From: Mycobacterium sp. 852002-10029_SCH5224772
GTDB taxonomy: Bacteria > Actinomycetota > Actinomycetes > Mycobacteriales > Mycobacteriaceae
Direction of reading: 5' to 3'
NCBI RefSeq assembly: GCF_001667315.1
Contig: NZ_LZHT01000013.1
Span: 1-33,759, forward strand
Length of the DNA: 33,759 bases
The notes below the pieces were generated by a model, which was given only the letters and a program-made list of their open reading frames with translations, searched no databases and was not told the origin of the DNA. Of the stretch, positions 15,372 to 27,358 are shown piece by piece; within the stretch, counting starts at the first letter, position 1; each line of letters starts with the position of its first letter. The position numbers were made by a program, and so were the translations under genes.

Positions 15372-16207
15372 CAATCCTGGTCCACGTCGAACGTCAGCGC
15401 CGGGTCGGCCGCCTGGCCACCGGAAAGTTTGATGAAACGTGGCTCGCTGTCCAAGGATTCGCTGAGGTCCTCGATCGTGTCCACGTCGGGCAGCAGCGGT
15501 GCGATGTCCGGCAGGTCGGCCAGCGACGTCAATCCGAGGCGCTCCAAGAACAGTTCGGTGGTGGCGAACGTCGTCGCGCCGCTGTCGTCGTCCATCCCGG
15601 CTTCGGTGATCAGGCCGCGCGCCAGCAGCGTGCGCATCACGGCGTCGACGTTCACGCCGCGCACCGCGCTCACCCGCGCGCGGGTCACGGGCTGGCGGTA
15701 GGCGACCACGGCCAGCGTCTCCAGCGCGGCCCGGGTGAGCTTGGACCGCGCGCCGTCCAGCAGCAGCTTTTCGACGTACGGCGCAAACCGCGCGCGGGTG
15801 TACATCCGCCAGCCCTCGCTGTTTTTCCGCAGGTCGATCCCGCTGTCGCGTGCGGTCAATTCCTCGGCCATCTCCTGGAGTCTGGTGGCGACCCGGTACA
15901 CCGGTTGCTGGGTGGCCGACGCCAGCGCCTCCGCGGTGACCGGGGTGTCCACCACCAGCAGCAGCGCCTCCAGCACCGAGCCCAGCTCCTCGGACTCCAT
16001 GGGTGCGGCCTCGGCGATGTCCGGGATGCCTACATCGAGCTCGGAATCCAGGTCGGCGCCGGGATCGACGTCGGGCAGCACGTCGTCGCTGGGTCCGGCA
16101 CCGTTGAGATGCCGTTCCTCCGCATCGCTGCGCTCTGCGTCGTCACCGGCCGTGCCGAAGCGCCGTTCCTCCGCATCGCTGCGCTCGTCACCGGCGCCGT
16201 TCATCAT
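15371..16207 (-). CDS. scpB: Segregation and condensation protein B
   Basis: A 278-residue ScpB with two winged-helix domains, in residues about 72-235, marked by LGSVLEALLLVVDTPVTAE and AALETLAVVAYRQPVTRARV. ScpB binds ScpA in the SMC condensin complex. The N-terminal 60-odd residues are acidic and contain two copies of ERSDAEER, from an imperfect 51-bp tandem repeat at 16111-16195. This extension differs from the M. tuberculosis protein as remembered. The ATG at 16207 overlaps the scpA stop (ATGA). A later start would remove the repeats, but the overlap favours this one. Confidence 0.95.
   Translation of the reverse strand: MMNGAGDERSDAEERRFGTAGDDAERSDAEERHLNGAGPSDDVLPDVDPGADLDSELDVGIPDIAEAAPMESEELGSVLEALLLVVDTPVTAEALASATQQPVYRVATRLQEMAEELTARDSGIDLRKNSEGWRMYTRARFAPYVEKLLLDGARSKLTRAALETLAVVAYRQPVTRARVSAVRGVNVDAVMRTLLARGLITEAGMDDDSGATTFATTELFLERLGLTSLADLPDIAPLLPDVDTIEDLSESLDSEPRFIKLSGGQAADPALTFDVDQD
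16111..16195. repeat. Imperfect tandem duplication in the scpB 5' end
   Basis: The 25-bp core gccgttcctccgcatcgctg (+5 nt) occurs at 16111-16135 and identically at 16162-16186, a 51-bp period. Each copy is followed by GTCACCGGC. The second unit lacks 6 nt. Being in frame (17 codons), copy-number change would not break scpB. This resembles MIRU-type minisatellites placed at operon gene junctions. Confidence 0.85.
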
Positions 16208-17019
16208 TCGTCCCGCACTTCTACCGAGGCTTCACTGACCGGACGTTCCCCGGTCCACGAAATTTGGAGCACGCCAAGCGGCTCTGACTGGTCGAATGCT
16301 ACCGTCCCCGACCGATACAGTTCGAGCAGCGCCAGGAACCGCCCGACCACCTCCATCGACGCCTCACAATCGGCGACCAGCTCGGAAAACGTCGCCCACG
16401 CCCCGCTGCCCCGCGCCTCGAGGATCGCCAGCAACTTTTGGGCCTGCTCGGGAACCGAGACCTGCAGCTCGTGCAGGTGCGCCACCGACACCGTGGGGAC
16501 GGGCCGCGGGCTGAACGCGATCGCCGCGATCTGGGCGAAGCGGTCGGCGTCGACGCCGATCATCACCTCGGGCAGCAGTTCGGTGAACCGGTCCTCCAGC
16601 GACACGGACCGCGGATAGCTGCGCAGCGCAGTGGCTTCCAGCTCGGCGAACATCTCGGCGACGTGCTTGAAGGCGCGGTACTGCAGCAGGCGGGCGAACA
16701 GCAGGTCGCGTACCTCGAGCAGCGCCAGGTCTTCGTCGTCGTCGACTCGTCCGGCCGGCAGCAGCCGGGCGGCCTTCAGGTCGAGCAGGGTCGCGGCCAC
16801 CACCAGGAACGCGGTGGTCTCCTCGAGCTCCAGCCGGGGGCCGATTTCGCGGGTGTAGGCGATGAAGTCGTCGGTGACCTGGTGCAGCGCCACCTCGGTC
16901 ACGTCGAGGCGATGGGCGAAGATCAGCTGCAGCAGCAGATCGAACGGCCCCTCGAAATTGGTCAGGCGGACCTGAAAGCCGTTCTGCTGGGTCGCCTCAC
17001 CATTTGCAGTTGCGTTCAC
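16204..17019 (-). CDS. scpA: Segregation and condensation protein A
   Basis: A 271-residue kleisin. The ScpA N-terminal pattern FEGPFDLLLQLIFAHRLDVT is at residues about 20-40, and a C-terminal winged helix includes ATFSELV and FLALLELYRSG. It bridges SMC heads together with ScpB. The GTG at 17019 overlaps the parA stop (GTGA). Sequence farther upstream is open but lies inside parA and has no ribosome site. Confidence 0.96.
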   Translation of the reverse strand: MNATANGEATQQNGFQVRLTNFEGPFDLLLQLIFAHRLDVTEVALHQVTDDFIAYTREIGPRLELEETTAFLVVAATLLDLKAARLLPAGRVDDDEDLALLEVRDLLFARLLQYRAFKHVAEMFAELEATALRSYPRSVSLEDRFTELLPEVMIGVDADRFAQIAAIAFSPRPVPTVSVAHLHELQVSVPEQAQKLLAILEARGSGAWATFSELVADCEASMEVVGRFLALLELYRSGTVAFDQSEPLGVLQISWTGERPVSEASVEVRDE

Positions 17020-17879
17020 GCGCCGAATCGGTCGATGAACTCGCGGGCCAGCGCGCGATAGGCGATGGCCCCGGTGGATCGCGGCGCCCACGTGGTGATG
17101 GGTTCGCCGGCCACGCTGGTCTCGGGGAATCGGACGGTGCGGGTGATGACGGTGTCGAACACCAGGTCACCGAAACGCTCCACCACCCGGGCCATCACCT
17201 CGCGCGCGTTGACCGTGCGGGGGTCGTACCGGGTCAGCAAGATCCCGCTGATTTCGAGCTTCGGGTTGAGCCGGTCGCGCACCTTGTCGACGGTGTCGGT
17301 CAGCAACGCCAGGCCCCGCAGTGAGAAGTACTCGCACTCGGTGGGAATCACCACACCGTCCGCGCAGGCCAGACCGTTGACGGTGAGCAGGCCCAGCGAC
17401 GGCTGGCAGTCGATCAGCACGTAGTCGTAGCGATCCAGCACCGGGTGCAGCGCCCGGCCCAGCGTCTGCTCGCGTCCCACCTCGTTGACCAACTGGATCT
17501 CGGCGGCGGACAGGTCGATGTTGCTGGGCACCAGATCCATGTGCTTGACCCGGGTTTGCAGCAGCACGTCGTCGATCGACACCCGCGGCTCCACCAGCAC
17601 GTTGTGAATGGTCTTGTCCAGCTCGTAGTGCGGGACGCCCAGGCCCGCGGACAGCGCGCCCTGCGGATCCATGTCCACCAGCAGCACCCTGCGGCCGTAC
17701 TCGGCGAGCGCGGCACCCAGATTGATGGTGGACGTCGTCTTCCCGACGCCGCCCTTCTGGTTGCACATCGCGACGACTTTGGCCGGGCCGTGCGAGGTGC
17801 GCGGCTGCGGCTCCGGGATCGCCCGCGGCGGCCGCCCGGTCAGGCCGAGCTCGACGCCGGTATCCGGCTGCTCGGTCAT
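17016..17879 (-). CDS. ParA/Soj-family ATPase
   Basis: A 287-residue ParA-type ATPase with a deviant Walker A (KGGVGKT, residues 42-48), VDMDPQGALSAGLG and the LIDCQPSLGLLTVN motif. It corresponds to Rv1708 of M. tuberculosis, not the origin-proximal ParA. Such orphan ParA-like proteins next to scpAB are thought to act in chromosome organisation, but the cognate partner is not in the window. The ATG at 17879 is chosen because the family starts MT...VELGLTGRPPRAIP. No parB is present. Confidence 0.94.
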   Translation of the reverse strand: MTEQPDTGVELGLTGRPPRAIPEPQPRTSHGPAKVVAMCNQKGGVGKTTSTINLGAALAEYGRRVLLVDMDPQGALSAGLGVPHYELDKTIHNVLVEPRVSIDDVLLQTRVKHMDLVPSNIDLSAAEIQLVNEVGREQTLGRALHPVLDRYDYVLIDCQPSLGLLTVNGLACADGVVIPTECEYFSLRGLALLTDTVDKVRDRLNPKLEISGILLTRYDPRTVNAREVMARVVERFGDLVFDTVITRTVRFPETSVAGEPITTWAPRSTGAIAYRALAREFIDRFGA

Positions 17880-18114
17880 GGCGGGGGTGTTCGGGAGGTG
17901 AACATCGACCGAAAGTCTAACGGGTCCGCGCGCCGAAACCGGGCGACCCGCAGGCAATTAACCAGCCAATATGACGGAAATTCGGTGGTGAAACGCACAT
18001 CCCGACAGCCTATTCACTCCAGTCACAGGAGCACCAGTTTGGACGGTTGATGTGGCTGCCGAAAGTGCTGTCGCCGGCGATAGCAATGTCCGGGATCGGC
18101 CTATCGTGGCGGCT

Positions 18115-18867
18115 ATGAATCTGAAGCGGCGGATGCCCCTGTTGCGATGGTCGGTCTGGCGGATGGCCATCGGGAATCGCAACATCACCACGACGGGCCA
18201 GATCGGCGACGGGCGCGAGGCGGCCGCTGTCGAATACGTCCTGCGGAACGCCCGCGCCGGCGACATCGACGACGTGCTCGCCACCATCGACAAGTTCGCC
18301 TACGAAAAGTCGATGCTGATCAACGTCGGCGACGAGAAGGGACTGCTGCTCGACGCCGCGGTGCGGCGCGCCGATCCGGCGCTGGCACTCGAATTGGGCA
18401 CCTATTGCGGCTACGGCGCGCTGCGCATCGCCCGGGCCGCACCCAAGGCCAAGGTGTTCTCGGTGGAACTCGCCGACGCCAACGCGGCCAACGCCCGCCA
18501 GATCTGGGCACATGCCGGCGTCGCCGACCGCGTGACGTGTGCGGTCGGCACCGTCGGCGACGGCGGCCGCACCCTGGACGCGCTGGCTGATCAGCACGGG
18601 TTTGCCGCCGGCGCACTCGATTTCGTCTTCCTCGATCACGACAAGCACGCCTACCTAGACGACCTGAAGAGCATCCTGGATCGGGGCTGGCTGCATCCGG
18701 GCTCGATCGTGGTCGCCGACAACGTGCGGGTGCCGGGCGCACCGAAGTACCGCGAATACATGCACCAGCAGCAGGGCAAGCTGTGGAACACCGTCGAGCA
18801 CAAAACCCACCTCGAGTACCAGTCGCTGATGTCCGACCTGGTGCTGGAGAGCGAGTATGTGGGCTGA
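18115..18867 (+). CDS. Class I SAM-dependent O-methyltransferase (catechol O-methyltransferase type)
   Basis: A 250-residue protein resembling M. tuberculosis Rv1703c. The SAM-binding motif I is ELGTYCGYG (residues 93-101), and FLDHDK carries the metal-binding aspartate of this class. The family transfers a methyl group from SAM to catechol-type hydroxyls; the substrate is unknown. The ATG at 18115 is preferred over a GTG 63 nt upstream. It is the only plus-strand gene in the core right part apart from amt, and it is convergent with xerD (44-nt gap). Confidence 0.9.
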   Translation: MNLKRRMPLLRWSVWRMAIGNRNITTTGQIGDGREAAAVEYVLRNARAGDIDDVLATIDKFAYEKSMLINVGDEKGLLLDAAVRRADPALALELGTYCGYGALRIARAAPKAKVFSVELADANAANARQIWAHAGVADRVTCAVGTVGDGGRTLDALADQHGFAAGALDFVFLDHDKHAYLDDLKSILDRGWLHPGSIVVADNVRVPGAPKYREYMHQQQGKLWNTVEHKTHLEYQSLMSDLVLESEYVG

Positions 18868-18911
18868 GCGTCGACACGACGTTCGGCGCGAAGGCCACGA
18901 GGGGAAGGGCG

Positions 18912-19849
18912 TCAGCGCGCCCGCGGGTGGGCTTCGGCCCACACTTCGCGAAGCGCGTGCACGGTGACCATGGTGTAGATCTGCGTCGTCGTCACCGAGG
19001 CGTGCCCGAGCAACTCCTGCACGACGCGCACGTCGGCGCCACCCTCGAGCAGGTGGGTGGCAAACGAATGCCGCAGCATGTGCGGCGACACACCCGAGGT
19101 GATCCCGGCGCGCTCGGCCGCGTCCTGCAGGACCTGCCACGCGCTTTGCCGCGACAACCGGCCACCGCGCACATTGAGGAAGATGGCCGGCGTCGCGCGC
19201 CCGCGGCGCGCCAACTCCGAACGTCCGCGCACCAGATAGGCGTCCAGCGCGGCCACCGCGGGCCGCCCGATCGGCACCAGCCGCTGCTTACCGCCCTTGC
19301 CGCGCAACAACACCGACCTGGCCTGGGTGTCGACGTCGTCCACGTCGAGGCCGACGGCCTCGGAGATGCGCGCGCCGGTGGAGTACAGGAGTTCCAGCAA
19401 CGCCCGGTTGCGCAGGGTCAGCGGGCCGTCGGCCGGGCTCTCGCCGCCCGCCCCCTCCAGCAGCGCCAGCACCTGGTCGATGGTCAGGCTCTTGGGCAGC
19501 CGGCGGCCGGGCGTGGGCGGGCGCACCGCGCGCGCCACGTCGAGCTCGGCCAGCCCCTCGGCGGCGGCGAAGCGGTGCAGGCCGCGCACCGCGATCAGGG
19601 CCCGCGCCGCCGACACCGCCGACAGCGCCGCCGCCCCGGTCTCGGGGTCGCCACGGCGCAGCGCCACCAGAAACTCGCTGACGTCATCCTCGACCACCTT
19701 GGCCAGATCCTGAATTCCGCGGTCCGACAGGTGTTTTGTGTAGCGGCGCAGGTCGCGGCGATACGAGCTCAGAGTGTTCGCCGCGACGCCGCGCTCGATC
19801 GTGAGGTGGTCAAAGTAGCCCTGTAGTTGGGCATCCAGCGCCACCGTCG

Positions 19850-19853
<4 letters not shown>
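18912..19853 (-). CDS. xerD: Tyrosine recombinase XerD
   Basis: A 313-residue recombinase with N-terminal SAM-like and C-terminal catalytic domains. Active-site residues are Arg162, Lys186, His258, Arg261, His284 and Tyr293. It resolves chromosome dimers at dif with XerC. It is the chromosomal housekeeping copy, not a phage integrase, because of length, position and sequence. Its ATG overlaps the stop of the upstream Nudix gene (ATGA), as in M. tuberculosis Rv1700-Rv1701. Confidence 0.96.
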
Positions 19854-22259
<2,406 letters not shown>

Positions 22260-22341
22260 CTAGCGAATAACTAGATGGGCCTGCCGACCCACGGAAACCC
22301 ACCCTAACATCCACGGCGTCGAGCCGCGGCGGACACGCCCG

Positions 22342-23286
22342 CTACTGAGGCACCGTGATCGATGTCGCTCCATGACCGGTGCCGTACTGGCCCACGTGGC
22401 CGCCGTTCATCAGGTCGTGCAGGCCCAGGACCGCGGTGATGCGTCCCGGCGCGACGTCCACGTCGTCGACCGTGCTGACCGCGGAGTTCAGGCCCGCGTC
22501 GGCGCGGGTCACCGCGACGGCGGCGCCGCCGGTCGCCGAACCGTCACGCCCGGCAAGCAGCGTGCCCGAGCCGTGCGGCGCCAGCGCGGCCGCGAACCGG
22601 GCCACGCTGGCCCCCTGGTTCCCGGCGTCCTGGGGCAGCGAGCCGCCGGTAACCACGAGCGCGGCGTTCGCCGCGCCCAGGTGATCGGTCGCCTGATAGG
22701 TGATGAAGCCGGTGTCGCGCAGCGCCGCCAGCACGGTGTTGCGCTGGGTGTCGTCCACCGCGGGCACCGCGGGGTTGGGATTGGCCAGCAGGGCGATGCC
22801 CATCAGGTCACCCGCCTGCGAGCCCTGGTCCACGAGCTTGGTGCTCAGCTGCTGACCGGCGGGCAGCACCGACGAGTTCACCACCGTCTGCAGCTTCTCC
22901 GCCGAGTTGGCCTCGACGAATTCCTGGGTCAGCGACACCGTCCCGGTCACCGCCCCGCCGGCCTGACCGATGAACTTCGACACCGTAGCCACGTCGTCGT
23001 CTTTGGCATCCGGGGTGCGGAACATCACCACCGATTTCCCGGCCAGCGCGTCGTGGACTATCCGGCCGACCAGTTGGGTGTCGAAATTATTTGCCGCGCT
23101 GAGCTTTTCGTTCAGCACGTTCTTCTGGTCGTTGAGCCCGCTGATCTGGGTGTTCAGGTCTTTCTTCTCGTCACGCAGGCTGGACAGCAACGTGTCCGAC
23201 AGGAAGCCGGAGCCCAGCACCACTCCCACGGCCAACGCCAGGAACACGGCGGCCAGCGACAGGGCATGTTGGCGTAGCGAGATCAT
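22342..23286 (-). CDS. mctB: Rv1698-type copper transport/cell-separation protein (MctB/SteB)
   Basis: A 314-residue protein with one N-terminal membrane segment (about 8-29) and a heptad-type coiled coil at residues about 37-66 (LRDEKKDLNTQISGLNDQ onward). A large extracytoplasmic domain follows. Its M. tuberculosis homologue Rv1698 was described as an outer-membrane copper channel (MctB); in Corynebacterineae the same family was named SteB, partner of SteA in the RipC-FtsEX cell-separation pathway. The coiled coil and the zero-gap link to steA favour the latter partnership. Its ATG follows the steA stop directly. Confidence 0.92.
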   Translation of the reverse strand: MISLRQHALSLAAVFLALAVGVVLGSGFLSDTLLSSLRDEKKDLNTQISGLNDQKNVLNEKLSAANNFDTQLVGRIVHDALAGKSVVMFRTPDAKDDDVATVSKFIGQAGGAVTGTVSLTQEFVEANSAEKLQTVVNSSVLPAGQQLSTKLVDQGSQAGDLMGIALLANPNPAVPAVDDTQRNTVLAALRDTGFITYQATDHLGAANAALVVTGGSLPQDAGNQGASVARFAAALAPHGSGTLLAGRDGSATGGAAVAVTRADAGLNSAVSTVDDVDVAPGRITAVLGLHDLMNGGHVGQYGTGHGATSITVPQ

Positions 23287-24468
23287 CTATGTGACCCACT
23301 TCTGCACCATCAGGCAGAAGTGGTTCCAGTAGTCCGTCACCCAGTGCAACACCAGCCCGTCGGTGCGCGACACCCACAGGGCGACGATGACGGCGATCAG
23401 CATTGTCATCGCCAGCAGCGCGATGGCGCCCGCGGAGATGTGGTTGCGGTACAGGGTGGCCACGGCCTTGGCGTCCACCACCTTCTCCCCGACCCGCAGC
23501 CGGGTCAGGAACGTGGACGGGTTGCTGTGCGCGCGGGTGCGGTCGAAGAACGTCTCGATGTTGGCGGTGTGGCCGGCGGTCACCAGCAGCGCGGCGCCGT
23601 GGTGATCGGCCAGCAGCAGGGCCAGGTCGATCGCCGCACCCGCAGCCGGGAACGTCATCGCCCCGACGCCGAGATCCTGGATACGTTCCAGCCCGGGCGC
23701 ATGGCCGTCGGCGTCGGCGGGCAACACGACCTGGGCTCCGCACTTGAGCGCGTCGGCGCTGATCTGGTCGGGGTCGCCGACGATCACCTGGGGGCGATAG
23801 CCCGCCTTGCGCAACACGTCCGCGCCGCTGCCGACGCCGATCAGCGCCGGCTGGTACTCCTTGATGAACGGCTTGAGGGACTTCAGGTCGTCCTCGGCGC
23901 TGGGCTCGTCGGCGACGATCACCACGTGCCGGCGACGCAGGTCGACGTCGACGTCGGGGATGCCGATGCCGTCGATCAGCAGGGGGCTCTCGCTCTTGAT
24001 GAACTCGATGGTGTTGCCGGCGAACGCCTCCAGATGGGCGGACAGGCCGCTCTTGGCCTCGCGCATCAGGTCGGCGATGTCGTGGTCGGTGCGTTCGGTG
24101 CCACGGACCAGCCGCCGATCGCCGGCGTACACCCCGCCCTCGTGCAGGCGAATCTTCGCGCCGTCTTTGACCTTCTTGAAGATGTCGGGTCCGGCTTCGT
24201 CGATCAGGGTCACCCCGTTGTTGACCAGCACCTCGGGCCCCAGGTTGGGGTAGCGGCCCGACACCGACGGCGAGGCGTTGACGACCGCGGCGATGTCGGC
24301 CTCCACCAGCGCGTCCGCGGTGATGCGATCCAGATCCAGGATGTCGAGCACGACGATGTCGCCGGGGCAGACCCTGCGCAGCAATCGGTCGATGTTCCGG
24401 TCGACGCGGGCGGTGCCGACGAGGCCCGGCCGGGCGGGATTACGGGAAAGCAGGCCTGACATCTTCAT
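23287..24468 (-). CDS. steA: SteA-type cell-separation protein (Rv1697 homologue)
   Basis: A 393-residue protein. The middle (about 150-330) resembles a thiamin-pyrophosphokinase-like catalytic domain, with ESPLLIDGIGIPDVD and VIVGDPDQIS, and the C-terminus carries one membrane segment near residues 352-372 (AIALLAMTMLIAVIVALWV). The family regulates septal peptidoglycan hydrolase activity with SteB in related Corynebacterineae. The start ATG is at 24468, matching the start of Rv1697 as remembered; the stop abuts the next ATG. Confidence 0.92.
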   Translation of the reverse strand: MKMSGLLSRNPARPGLVGTARVDRNIDRLLRRVCPGDIVVLDILDLDRITADALVEADIAAVVNASPSVSGRYPNLGPEVLVNNGVTLIDEAGPDIFKKVKDGAKIRLHEGGVYAGDRRLVRGTERTDHDIADLMREAKSGLSAHLEAFAGNTIEFIKSESPLLIDGIGIPDVDVDLRRRHVVIVADEPSAEDDLKSLKPFIKEYQPALIGVGSGADVLRKAGYRPQVIVGDPDQISADALKCGAQVVLPADADGHAPGLERIQDLGVGAMTFPAAGAAIDLALLLADHHGAALLVTAGHTANIETFFDRTRAHSNPSTFLTRLRVGEKVVDAKAVATLYRNHISAGAIALLAMTMLIAVIVALWVSRTDGLVLHWVTDYWNHFCLMVQKWVT

Positions 24469-24639
24469 GGGGGCGATTCTGTCGGGGATGCGCGGGCTCG
24501 GTGGGGAGGCGCGCCGTAACATCAGCCTCAGAAGTTATCTAGAGTCCCATTAGTAACAGGTCGATGCCGAACCGGTCTCGACCGTCACGTGATGCCGCGA
24601 AACGCGACGGATGCCCGCCGTAAGCCGACGCTCGCGGCC

Positions 24640-26406
24640 CTAGATCTCGTCCTTCTGCGCCGCCTCGAGCAGTTCGCGGGCGTGCGCGCGGCCGCTGTCG
24701 GATTCGCCCAGCCCGGCCAGCATCCGCGCCAGCTCGGCAACCCGCTCGTCGCCGCCCAGGCGACGCACCACGCTGGTCCCCTTGGGGCCGGCCGCATGCA
24801 CCACCAGGTGCACGTCGGCGTACGCCGCGACCTGCGGCAGGTGTGTGACCACGATGACCTGGTGGGTGCGCGCCAGCCGCGCCAACCGGCGCCCGATCTG
24901 TACCGCCGCCCGGCCGCCCACCCCGGCGTCGACCTCGTCGAACACCATGGTGGTGCCCGCGGCCTCTTTGCGGGACGTGGCCAGCACCACCTCCAGGGCG
25001 AGCATCACCCGGGACAGCTCGCCCCCGGAGGCGCTCTTGGCCAGCGGCAGCTGGTCCATCCCGCGGTGCGCCGCGAAACCGAACTCGACCTGGTCGACGC
25101 CGTCGGCACCGGCGCGGACGAGCTCGCCCGACGCAAGCCGCAGCGCGGCCGAGTCGTCGGCGGCCGCGTCGGGCACCGCATCCACGATCACGTCGATGGT
25201 GAATTGGGCGTCGGCCATCGCCAGCCCCGCCAGCTCGGCGGTGACCTCCTTGGCGAGCCGCTTGGCCGCTTTGCGCCGCGTGTTGCTGAGATCGACCGCG
25301 GCCTCGGCCAATTCGCGGCCGAGCTGGTCGACCCGGTCCGCCAGCGCCGTCAGGCCTGCCTCGGAGACGTCGAGCTGGGCCAGCCGTTGCCGCGCCTCCT
25401 GGGCCCACCGGATCACCCCGTCGACGTCCGCGGCGTACTTGCGGGTCAGGGTGCGCAACTCGCCCTGCCGGGTCAGCTTGGATTCCAGCGCGCTGGCATC
25501 GACCGGCAGCTCCTCGAGGAAGCCGCCCAGTTCACCGGCCGCGTCGACGAGCACGGTCAGCACCTCACCGATCTGGGCGGCCAACGCCACCAGCTTCGCG
25601 TCGTCGGTGGATTCCAGTGCGGCCCTTGCCTTTCCCAAGCTATCGGTGGCGCTGAGGCCGGACCCGTCGGTCTCGTCGGAGGACAGCGCCGCGCGGGCGG
25701 TGGCCGCGGCTTCGCGCAGGGTGTCCAGTTCGGAGAGCCGCACGATCTCGGCGACCAGGGCATCGTCCTCTCCGGGTTGTGGGTCCACGGCGTCGATCTC
25801 GTTGAGGGCGAACGTCAGCCGGTCGGCCTCGAGCGCGAGTTCGCGCATGCGGTTGCGGCGGTCGAGCAGGTCGCGCCGCGCCGACAACCACGCGTCGCGC
25901 AGTTTGCAGTACCGCTCGAGCGCGGGACCGGCCTTGGCGAACCGGTCCAGCGCGCCGCACTGCTCCTCGGGCCGGATGAGCCGCAGTTGGTCGTTCTGGC
26001 CGTGCAAGGTCAGCAGCCCGGCGGTGAAGTCGCCCAGCGATTTCGCGGGCACGCTGCGGCCACCGAGGTAGGCCCGCGACGGCCCGTCACGGCTGACCGA
26101 GCGCAGCGCGATCACGCTGCCGTCCTCGTCGCGTTCCGCGCCCGACGCGTCGAGCATCTCATCGAGTTTGACCACCATGGCCTCGTCGAGATCGGTTGTG
26201 CTGAAACGGCCTTCGACCACGGCCCGGTCGGCCCCGGACCGGACCCGGGTGGCGTCGGCGCGGGCGCCGCCGAGCAGGTGCAAGCCGGTCACCACCATGG
26301 TCTTTCCGGTACCGGTCTCACCGGTCAGCACGGTCAGGCCGCGGTCGAACTCCCCCACCGCGGAACTGATCGCCCCGAGCGACTCGATGCGGATTTCCGT
26401 CAGCAT
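24640..26406 (-). CDS. recN: DNA repair protein RecN
   Basis: A 588-residue SMC-like ATPase for double-strand-break repair. Walker A is GETGTGKT (29-36), the ABC signature SGGELSRVMLA and Walker B MVFDEVDAGVGG are intact, and a central coiled-coil region lies between. The start is the ATG at 26406, 25 nt after nadK. A 171-bp gap follows before steA. Confidence 0.98.
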   Translation of the reverse strand: MLTEIRIESLGAISSAVGEFDRGLTVLTGETGTGKTMVVTGLHLLGGARADATRVRSGADRAVVEGRFSTTDLDEAMVVKLDEMLDASGAERDEDGSVIALRSVSRDGPSRAYLGGRSVPAKSLGDFTAGLLTLHGQNDQLRLIRPEEQCGALDRFAKAGPALERYCKLRDAWLSARRDLLDRRNRMRELALEADRLTFALNEIDAVDPQPGEDDALVAEIVRLSELDTLREAAATARAALSSDETDGSGLSATDSLGKARAALESTDDAKLVALAAQIGEVLTVLVDAAGELGGFLEELPVDASALESKLTRQGELRTLTRKYAADVDGVIRWAQEARQRLAQLDVSEAGLTALADRVDQLGRELAEAAVDLSNTRRKAAKRLAKEVTAELAGLAMADAQFTIDVIVDAVPDAAADDSAALRLASGELVRAGADGVDQVEFGFAAHRGMDQLPLAKSASGGELSRVMLALEVVLATSRKEAAGTTMVFDEVDAGVGGRAAVQIGRRLARLARTHQVIVVTHLPQVAAYADVHLVVHAAGPKGTSVVRRLGGDERVAELARMLAGLGESDSGRAHARELLEAAQKDEI

Positions 26407-26431
26407 TCAGTCAGAATCCTGCACTGCGCCG

Positions 26432-27358
26432 TCAGTTCCCGCGCCACCCGGTCACCGGCAGGCGGAACTTGCGCACCAGCCGGTCGGTGAACGGGGCGCT
26501 GTCCAGACGGGCCCATTTCACCGCCGTGTCACAACGTTTCACCTCGAGCCGGCTGCCGGCCGGGATCAGTATCTCCCGGCGGCCGTCGCAGAACACGAGG
26601 GCGTCGTGGCCGTCGGCCTCGACCTCGATCGCGATGGTGGCGTCCGGGCTGGTGACCATGGGACGACCGAATAGCGCATGAGCGTTGTTGGGTACCACCA
26701 GGATTGCCTCGAGGTCGGGCCATAGCACCGGACCGCCCGCCGAGAACGCGTAGGCGGTGGATCCCGTCGGCGTCGCGACCAGGACCCCGTCGCAGCCGAA
26801 GGCGGACACCGGCCGCCCGTCGATCTCGACCACCACCCCGAGCACACCGAGCCGAGGGCCCTTTTCCAGGCTGACTTCGTTGAGCGCCCAGCCGTGCGCG
26901 GAAACCCGGCCGCCCTGGCTGACGACCACGTCAAGCGTCAAGCGGTTCTCCACCCGATAGTGCTGTGCGACAACGTGGTCGAGCACCTGGTCGATGGCCT
27001 CAGCCTCGGCCTCGGCCAGGAAGCCGATCCGCCCGAGGTTCACACCGAGCACCGGGATGCCGGCGTTGCGCGCCAATTCGGCGGCCCGCAGGAATGTCCC
27101 GTCGCCACCGAGTACCAGCACCAGTTCGCAGCCTTCGGCGGCATGCGCGTCGGCGTTGACCACGTCGATCTCGACGCCCATCGCCCGCATGTCATCGGGG
27201 GCCAGGTGCAACGGTCCCCGATCGACCGCCTCGGCGGACAGCACGCGAAGCCCAATTCCGTTGTCGCCCAGCGTTTTCTGTACGCGGCGGGCGGTCTCGG
27301 TGGCTTCCTCGCGGCCGGTGTGGACGACCATCAACACGGTACGTTCGGCTGGAGTCAC
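26432..27358 (-). CDS. nadK: NAD kinase
   Basis: A 308-residue NAD(H) kinase that makes NADP. The GGDGT motif is at residues 84-88 and a [15 protein letters not shown] motif follows. The homologue is called ppnK in M. tuberculosis. The GTG at 27358 overlaps the tlyA stop (GTGA), indicating coupled translation. Confidence 0.97.
   Translation of the reverse strand: MTPAERTVLMVVHTGREEATETARRVQKTLGDNGIGLRVLSAEAVDRGPLHLAPDDMRAMGVEIDVVNADAHAAEGCELVLVLGGDGTFLRAAELARNAGIPVLGVNLGRIGFLAEAEAEAIDQVLDHVVAQHYRVENRLTLDVVVSQGGRVSAHGWALNEVSLEKGPRLGVLGVVVEIDGRPVSAFGCDGVLVATPTGSTAYAFSAGGPVLWPDLEAILVVPNNAHALFGRPMVTSPDATIAIEVEADGHDALVFCDGRREILIPAGSRLEVKRCDTAVKWARLDSAPFTDRLVRKFRLPVTGWRGN

Noticed and set aside
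24589..26490. 633-codon plus-strand frame
   Set aside because: It lies opposite recN, whose Walker and signature motifs are clear; the antisense frame is a GC artefact.
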